This document shows, in pieces, positions 57,196 through 64,000 of a DNA stretch of 64,000 nucleotides. The position numbers were made by a program, and so were the translations under genes. Numbering within the stretch: position 1 is the first letter of the stretch; every line of letters starts with the position of its first letter. This stretch comes from Rusavskia elegans (taxonomy: Eukaryota; Ascomycota; Lecanoromycetes; Teloschistales; Teloschistaceae). The stretch covers positions 62,001 to 126,000 of the forward strand of contig SAUG01000060.1 in assembly GCA_011316305.1 (NCBI GenBank), read 5' to 3'. Under the pieces are notes generated by a model. It searched no databases, was not told where the DNA came from, and worked only from the letters and a program-made list of their open reading frames with translations.

Positions 57196-59199
57196 TTTTT
57201 AATGATTCATCTGAAATATTCGACGTAAGGCTATTTATTTATAATCTTCGAGGTTATAAAAAAGCAATATTAAAGAAATAGAAAAAGAGAAATCTAGTTA
57301 GTAAACTTTATAACGCCGTTAAGTTTATTAGATAATCTGCGCAACGTCGTAAAAGAATCCTTTAGACGGACTATAGCGGGGAAATCGATAGTACAGATCT
57401 AGATTACTTTATAGTAATTAAAGATAGTACTATTCGGTAGAATTCCGCCGATAAAATAATCGAATAAATAATATTACTCAGTTGCTGGATTAACTCCTTT
57501 ATATCTGATTTGTATTTTAAAAATACTTTTAAAAGAAATATATTTAATATAACTATTAGATAGTATTTATAGAAATATATTCTTTTTTAAAACTGTTTAG
57601 AATTATTATATTAGAATTCTAGAGCCGCGGGAAAACTAAATCGTAGAGTATTATTTAAAAGATATTATTTTATATATATATTTTTATCTAATATATTTTA
57701 AATATATTAAATAAATACTATACTATAGTATTTACTCGAAATTGTTCTAATATATATTATAAATAATCGATCTATATATCAACTACTTGTTCAAAATCGC
57801 TAATAAAAAATTCAAATCTCCTTCCGAAAATTATATATATTTGTAGTAAAATTGATAAATTCTATAGATAAATAGGTTTAGTTTAATATATACTGGCCGA
57901 AATATAAATAAATCGTCGAGTCCTATATTAGTTAATATTGGAATAATCTATTAACTATCTATATTAGTCAATCTATAACTTTTCTATTTTAATTTCAGAG
58001 ATCTATAACGCTAATAACAGCTCGGCAGGAAATAGTGGTATTCGAATTTGATAATAATCTTTTAAAACTACTATAGTAAAGTCCACGATATTTCTTCTAT
58101 AAATATATATTAATACTAAAGATTTCTAATAACAGATATCTATTATATCTATTATTTAAATAGGAAAATAATACGACGTTCTACGGAATTAAAAGAATAG
58201 TATAAATATTTTTATAATCTCGACTATATCGGCTGAATACTAGCGTATTTATTCTAGCTATACTCGGTTAATTATCGATCCAAATAATTACCTATCTAAA
58301 GAGATTATCGAAGCTAGCGAGAATTTAAAAGATTGGTATTTCCCGAATATTTTAGAAGTAGAAAACGCTAAATAATTAGAGAAATATAGAGAAATACTAT
58401 AGGAATACTCTATATATATAGCGCTACTAGATATTAATTATTAAACAAACATGTTCAAACTCATTTAAATATATAATAAAAAAGATTTAAAAATTATTTA
58501 GTTTGAAATATAAAGATTTAGATAGATTCTATACTAAATTCTTTCCATTTTACTAAAAAATATCTCCTTCCGGTAGTATTAAAACTCCTATAAAACGTAG
58601 TCCAGTCTAGCTTCGGCTCTATCGAATCGAGAGTTAATCTAGCCGTCAGTCTAATTATATTACCCCGTAGTCCCGCTTTAATTTTAGCGTTCGGCCTAGA
58701 CGGACTGGTTTGATAGTAATATTGGTTTCCGAAAGGTATATTTCTGATATACCGATCTCCGCGATAATTTGATTCGGTAAATTATCGACGACGGAACGTA
58801 TATCGTTAAAAAGACCGAACGAATGATTATAAACCGCTATTACGAAATTGTAAAACGTTATTCTATTTATACTATCAATAGCAACAATATAATAGATATA
58901 TATTAAATTACGATTGAATTTTGTTTTTTTTAACGCGGTCGAAAATAGAACAATGCCGATAAAATTTTATAAACCGATAATTATAAATTATCCAAAAAGT
59001 AAATAGTTTACCGTTATTTTTTATATCCTTTTCTATTATTTTAACTAATTCTACTATATTTTTTTATAGCGACGGTTATACTATAAATATTCCGTCTATC
59101 TATAATATTTAACGCTGCGGCGTTGTATTTTACTTCGTTTATTAAAAAGGGAAATTAGAAATAGTTAGTAGTATTAAAACAGCTGAAATACTATATATT
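57196..59199. other. RIP-mutated AT-rich region, nothing recognised
   Basis: About 2.0 kb with no recognised repeat boundary or domain. A GC-richer patch at 58,590-58,720 reads without a known domain. Confidence 0.4.
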
Positions 59200-59211
59200 A
59201 TTAAATAGATA

Positions 59212-60131
59212 CCCCAATGGAAAGCTTCTATCTGAAGTTATATTGAGTTTATATATATATATATATATATATATTTCATCAACGTTATATACGGCAACGA
59301 TTGTTGTATTTTACTTGCAAAGAAATTTTCACAGCCAAAGGTATATTCGTCAAGCAAGGTTTACAGCGTAGTTTATTACTTCTATTTAACTATTTTTTTT
59401 TATTCGACTACGAATCCTCTATTATCCAGTCCTTCCTCGATATTATAAATAATCAGGAGTATCTAATATTTCCGCTATATCTACCTACTATACTACGAAG
59501 TAATTATCTATATTCGTCGTATTAGCCGTATTTATTATATAACCTGTACCTAAATATTCCGCTAAATTATTAAAGTACTCTTTAATCTACCTAGCTTTAA
59601 AAAAGTCGCTAGATAGTACGCTAGCTACTATAGCTAGAAGCTTTACCCGGTCGATTAGATTAAAAGGGGATAGAGAGATTAGATAGCGCGTTTTAAGGGC
59701 GGTAAAGAAGAGATTTAGATTAAAGTCGAAATAGATTATTCTAGCTATAATAAAATAGTTAACAACCGCGCGGATAGATATAATTATTATAGATATAGGT
59801 ACTACCGTCTAGTTTAGCTTGCAGCTATAGCTATTCCGAAAATATATACGTATATAAAAGCTTTTAGGCTTATATTACTAGTAAAAGAAAAAGAAACGAT
59901 AAATGCGAGGTATATTTATCTATAAAATTTTCTATATTAAATTATCGATAGAAGAATATATTATATTGCTAAATAAATTTAAATTAAAATTCTTAAAAAA
60001 AAACCGTTATTTACGTTAATTAAACTAGGATATAAATTCTACTACCGTATATTTAATATTGGTATACTAACGCTTGATTTGCTTACCGAACTACTGGTTT
60101 ATCGGATATTAAAATCAAAACAAATATCTAA
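59212..60131 (-). mobile_element. R1 element, 920 bp
   Basis: Flanked by 12-bp TSD ATTAAATAGATA (59,200-59,211; 60,132-60,143). Starts with mutated CCCCAATGGAAAGC, has (AT)n at about 59,252-59,272 then CAACGTTATATACGGCAACG, and ends with ATCGGATATTAAAATCAAAAC. Nearly the same length as the 47,221 copy. Confidence 0.8.
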
Positions 60132-60143
60132 ATTAAATAGATA

Positions 60144-61465
60144 CTATAGTTTACTAAAATGATTTTTCGAAAATATATATCGTTTAAAACCGACTATAAA
60201 AACGAACTATAGTCGAATATTTATAACTAGAATATAATTATTCCAGTTTTCGTTAACGTTTTCCGCTAAAAAGCTGTAATATTTAGCGCCGAAAACGGCT
60301 AGCGACTGTGGAAATAGTATAAATAATCGAGCGATATCTTGAATAACTTTTATCTCGTTTTTATCTCGTAAATTTCGACAGGCGATAGAGAAAACATTAT
60401 TACGAAATAAAATATCTTTTAGAAAAGCGTATTTATATATAAAAGATTTCTAATAAAACGATTTACTAGTATCGGTAATCTTTACTCGGAGTTATATTTA
60501 TAGCTATTATCTAATATCTCTAATAAAAACTTATAGTTCGTACTATTATATAAAATACACTTTTTCTCTTTCGATTTTTAGTCGCTAGATATAACGGAGG
60601 TAAAAAAACTAAAGTCGGACTATTTATATTATAGAAATACCGACAATCTCTATCTCGTAAATAGATAATATATACTATTTTTTTTTACTAATAGTATTTC
60701 TTTAGTAAAATCAATTACTTTATCTAGTAGATAATATATAACCTCTAAAATTCTTTTATATTATTATCTAATTCTAGGTTCGCTTCGATTTTTTATTTAA
60801 AAAGGCAATAGATAAAGGAAAATCGATATCGCTTTTATTAATATTGGATCTAGACTCGATTTAATATATCGGCCTAAAATAATCTTTTTCGTTTATTCGA
60901 AAAAGAAATTGAAAGATATTTTTAAAAATACCGAAATCGAATTAATTTTAATAGCCGATACTAGATTAGAGATATATATATATATATAACTATTATCCGT
61001 GGAAAAACTTTTAATTATTTTAGATAAATTTTAAAATTTTTATAAAATCTATTTTTTTTTTTTACTTTTTGAAATCTCTTTATATATATAATCCCGGAGG
61101 ATTTAGAAATATACTAGCAGAGTTTCTATCCACTCTACTAATCGAATAGAAAGATAAAGCGGAGTATATAATATTACTAAACTATTATTATTTTCTTCCA
61201 GAGATACGAAAGATTTAGACGATAGATTGTTGTAATCGTAAACAAGACAATCGCCGCCAGATTCAAAGTAAAGTGGTAATCAAATTATATAGAGGATTTG
61301 AAATAAAGTCTAATTCGAAACGCCAAACGACTTTTCTATATTAACCCGAAAATATTATAGCGTCTACGGTAAACTCGTCGACGAGATATTTGAAACGTAA
61401 AGACGTCGATTTCTAAATATTCGTAAAAGATAGTTTAGAAGGACGTACTGGTTTATTACAAGTAT
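60144..61465. other. RIP-mutated AT-rich region, nothing recognised
   Basis: No gene or repeat boundary recognised over about 1.3 kb. It includes a (TA)n run near 60,970. Confidence 0.4.
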
Positions 61466-61473
61466 CAAGCTGC

Positions 61474-62021
61474 TAGATTGACTATTTCGGGTCGAATTTC
61501 CGTCGGTACTTTAAAAATCCGATCCGAATTTTAATAAATCGGTTCGATCTAATCTATTAAACGATATAAATCGATTTTCAAATATTAAAACCGAAAATTA
61601 GATTAGATTATAAAGTAGATATTAATATAGATTCGATTTAATTTATTAAAATTTTTATATATAGTATAACATTATAATATTATAATTAAATAATTAAATA
61701 ATTAATTAAATATTTATTAAACTAAAATATTTAGATAGTATATTTCGTCTAATTAAAAATCTTTTAATTAGTATAATTAATTAACTGAAATTTATTTTAG
61801 ATAGAAAGATATAACTTTTATACTAAAATTATATTATTATACTAGAATTTAATACTTTTAGTAAATTAAACTCGGAAATCCGGATTAAATTTAGAATCGA
61901 ATCGGTTCGATATTTAAAAAATCGGAACCGATTTAGTTCGGTATCTAGAAAAGTCGGAATTAATTCGGGTCGGATTAATTTTTCTAACTTGAATTCGAAA
62001 TCCGACCCGACGGCCAATCTA
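61474..62021 (-). mobile_element. hAT-1 MITE, long form (548 bp)
   Basis: Begins TAGATTGACTATTTCGGG and ends GACGGCCAATCTA. Flanking 8-mers CAAGCTGC (61,466-61,473) and TAAACTAT (62,022-62,029) differ only by C-to-T and G-to-A changes. Same length class as 10,370-10,918. Confidence 0.85.
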
Positions 62022-62029
62022 TAAACTAT

Positions 62030-62721
62030 ATAGGATTCGTAATAGAAATAAACGAAATAACGTTTTCTATTTAGTAATACTATAATAGATCTGGTTTAGT
62101 ACGTAACGAGTTATACTAGCGACTTGGACTGAATGTGGAAACGGGTAACCTTTGAGCGATAGATAGAGCGATGATTCCAAAAGTAGATGGGGCTGATTAA
62201 TCACGAAAACCCTCCTCGTGTAGATAGATAAAGTTATGGCCAAAGAGACTTATATCGGAATATCGCTCAAGGTTAAGCTATCGTGCTTTCTCCGCCGTAA
62301 AGATAATAGATACCTGAAAAGGTAATAGCCAAGTGGTGATTCGCTTTATCTTGGTCAGAGCGAATATATTTACGTGTGCGGGTTGATACCATTTAATGTA
62401 AGGGTGCAATTCACCCCCCCTTTCACATTTGTATAGCTGGTTAGATATACGACTTCGTGTTCACAATGGTATATCAATCACATATAGTGGATGTTATAAC
62501 GATAGTTGAATTCTCTATACATTTGGCACAAATAGCGCGCTAAATTATCTCGAGCCACCCTCTATCTGGCGAGCCATCTATGGGCTCTGTGTTAGTGATA
62601 TCTTTAGGTCCCCGCTTTGTTGATCCCGACGCCTGCGACGAGGATGGCTCCTCCTGAGTCCCCGTTTCCCCTGTTCTCCAGTGCCTTTACTGCTCGAGCC
62701 TGGGGTTTGGGAAAGAGGGCC
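62030..62721. other. Transition into the right gene island and 3' flank of its gene
   Basis: Composition becomes GC-balanced from about 62,090. No gene is supported in 62,100-62,580. The frame of the neighbouring gene stays open 3' of its stop (62,721 down to about 62,582), which may be a former C-terminus. Confidence 0.45.
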
Positions 62722-64000
62722 TCAATGGCCGGAGCATTTCCGACACGGCGGCGCTGACCGACTTCGACGAGGTCGAGAGTCAGGTGCGGCCGGCGTCGGC
62801 GCCCTCTCACTGGATATCACGGTGCCAGATCCAACTCCTGTTTTCAGGTCTGGCCCTGGTGGTAGATCTCCGCCGCCGACTCCCTGTCTCCGTCTTTTCG
62901 ACTGATGCCTTGCCTGGGTTTCGTTATCGCTCTCTCTCAGCTTCCTCTTCTTATTGTTATTTGCAATTGCGTCGACTTCGGCCGCTTTGTATTCCAGAGA
63001 GGTCCCGGGCTCGATCATAGGCAGTTGCTCTAGGACCCATTGTACCCGGAGCTCTTGGCGACGGAGGTCCGACTCTGCTCGTCGGTAAGCCTTGGTGCCG
63101 CGAAAAAACTTGGTGATTTTTTGACGCGTCACTTCCAGCAGCGCTCTGCATGCGCTCAATTGCTCGTCGGGTGTCCCAGACATTGGTGGTATGGCCGAGG
63201 ATCGAGACTCCAGAAAGCTCAGCAATTCTTCCCATGCCTTGCGGTACTTCGGTTCCGAGGCTTTTATAATAGCAGCATACCGATCCTGCCACCAGTAGAC
63301 GAAGTTGAGATATTCCACCCAGGTCGTCCATCCGTCTTGTTGGCGTGGATCCTCGGCAAGCCGGAATGGTTGCGTAAAGTTGTGGCTCGCGAGGCGTTTA
63401 GTAACGGCGTGTACGTATGCCTTGAATCCTTCGTTACCGGATGCCTCGAAGAATCTCGGTTTATCTTTCCATTGGTTTCTCGCATTATACTCGAACCAGG
63501 GGCTAGAAACCATCTTCACTTCTCCCATCTGTAAACATTCCTTCCTATCCGAGTCCAAGAAGGCAGAGAAACCTTCCTCGCACGCCATCCTGCCGCGGTT
63601 ATCCCACTGCCACTTGTGCTGGAACAACTGCCAGTCCTTCAATTGCGTCGAGAATACCGGCGGCAGGTCGTCATCGCGTCTATCCTGGTCTTTGTATTCG
63701 GGCAGCCACGGTTCAAGCTTGTCTCCGTCGGCGTCTAGGTCTCTTGAGGCGCGCAAGAGAAGCTCGATGGGCCGCACGGGCCGGCCACCAGCTTTCACGA
63801 GCTCATCGTAGCAAAAGGCCTCATATTGCTCGTTGTTGCTCTCGGGAGGCGGACTTTCCGTCGGGGATCTGGGCCTGCTATCCCACAGGCGCCTTGCAAG
63901 CTCGTGAGGGTCAGGGCCGGCCTTTGCTGCTGCGGAGCTGAGGATTACAACGATTAGCTGCAGGCCTGTAACGGTGCGGTGCAACAAAGGTAGTGTATAT
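62722..64000 (-). CDS. Uncharacterised Pezizomycotina-type protein, 5'-partial
   Basis: Minus-strand frame open from the right edge to TGA at 62,722; at least 421 codons from 63,987, where the codon is TTG. There is no early ATG, so the start lies beyond the window or before an intron (possible acceptor CCTCAG near 63,938). Central features are the acidic N-terminal third, YNARNQWKDKPRFFEASG, EGFKAYVHAVTKRLASHNFT and the aromatic TTWVEYLNFVYWWQDRY (about 63,280-63,330). I recall such a WxEYLNxxYWW block from a large family of uncharacterised, often multicopy fungal proteins; no function is known. A coiled-coil-like basic segment (RRAESDLRRQELRVQW) and a basic, Ser/Pro-rich tail with a possible nuclear signal (KRRR) follow. 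The stop may be premature (see findings). GC-rich codon use contrasts sharply with the adjacent RIP-mutated DNA. Confidence 0.72.
   Translation of the reverse strand, partial: YTLPLLHRTVTGLQLIVVILSSAAAKAGPDPHELARRLWDSRPRSPTESPPPESNNEQYEAFCYDELVKAGGRPVRPIELLLRASRDLDADGDKLEPWLPEYKDQDRRDDDLPPVFSTQLKDWQLFQHKWQWDNRGRMACEEGFSAFLDSDRKECLQMGEVKMVSSPWFEYNARNQWKDKPRFFEASGNEGFKAYVHAVTKRLASHNFTQPFRLAEDPRQQDGWTTWVEYLNFVYWWQDRYAAIIKASEPKYRKAWEELLSFLESRSSAIPPMSGTPDEQLSACRALLEVTRQKITKFFRGTKAYRRAESDLRRQELRVQWVLEQLPMIEPGTSLEYKAAEVDAIANNNKKRKLRESDNETQARHQSKRRRQGVGGGDLPPGPDLKTGVGSGTVISSERAPTPAAPDSRPRRSRSAPPCRKCSGH

Overview
This window looks like a filamentous ascomycete (Pezizomycotina) chromosome segment. Most of it is an extremely AT-rich 'isochore' built from repeats that carry the mark of repeat-induced point mutation (RIP): TpA is overwhelmingly common, C:G-to-T:A changes separate repeat copies, and transposon reading frames still readable in outline are riddled with TAA/TAG where CAA, CAG or TGG is expected. 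Short GC-balanced gene islands interrupt it, with GT-AG introns of 50-55 bp and CTGAC-like branch sites.

Layout. 1-15,240: RIP-mutated repeats (chromovirus integrase/chromodomain relic, an LTR element fragment, nested hAT-type MITEs, SINE copies and two copies of a ~0.92 kb element called R1 here). 15,240-20,830: first gene island with a coding relic, a two-exon 112-aa gene on the minus strand, a divergent intergenic region holding a 67-bp tandem repeat, and a four-exon gene for an 817-aa protein on the plus strand. 21,480-22,650: second island, one intact intronless gene for a HIT (histidine triad) protein. 22,650-62,030: about 39 kb of RIP-mutated DNA with tandem repeats, two structurally complete LTR retrotransposons of a type carrying protease/RT/integrase but no gag, two of a type carrying gag but no RT/integrase, and SINE, R1 and hAT MITE insertions nested up to three deep. 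62,100-64,000: third island, whose gene (minus strand) belongs to an uncharacterised Pezizomycotina family and runs off the right edge.

Four repeat families can be defined by target-site duplications (TSDs): hAT-1 MITEs (TIR TAGACTGGCC, 8-bp TSD), hAT-2 MITEs (TIR about 16 bp ending CTCGGAACGGG, 8-bp TSD), a 417-bp tRNA-headed SINE (TSD up to 16 bp) and R1 (12-18-bp TSD, CCAAAA-type tail). The LTR family has 4-5-bp TSDs. The most interesting observation is that gag-only and pol-only LTR elements share related LTRs and lie next to or inside one another, which suggests a two-component retrotransposon system. Family names here are local labels; no database search was possible.
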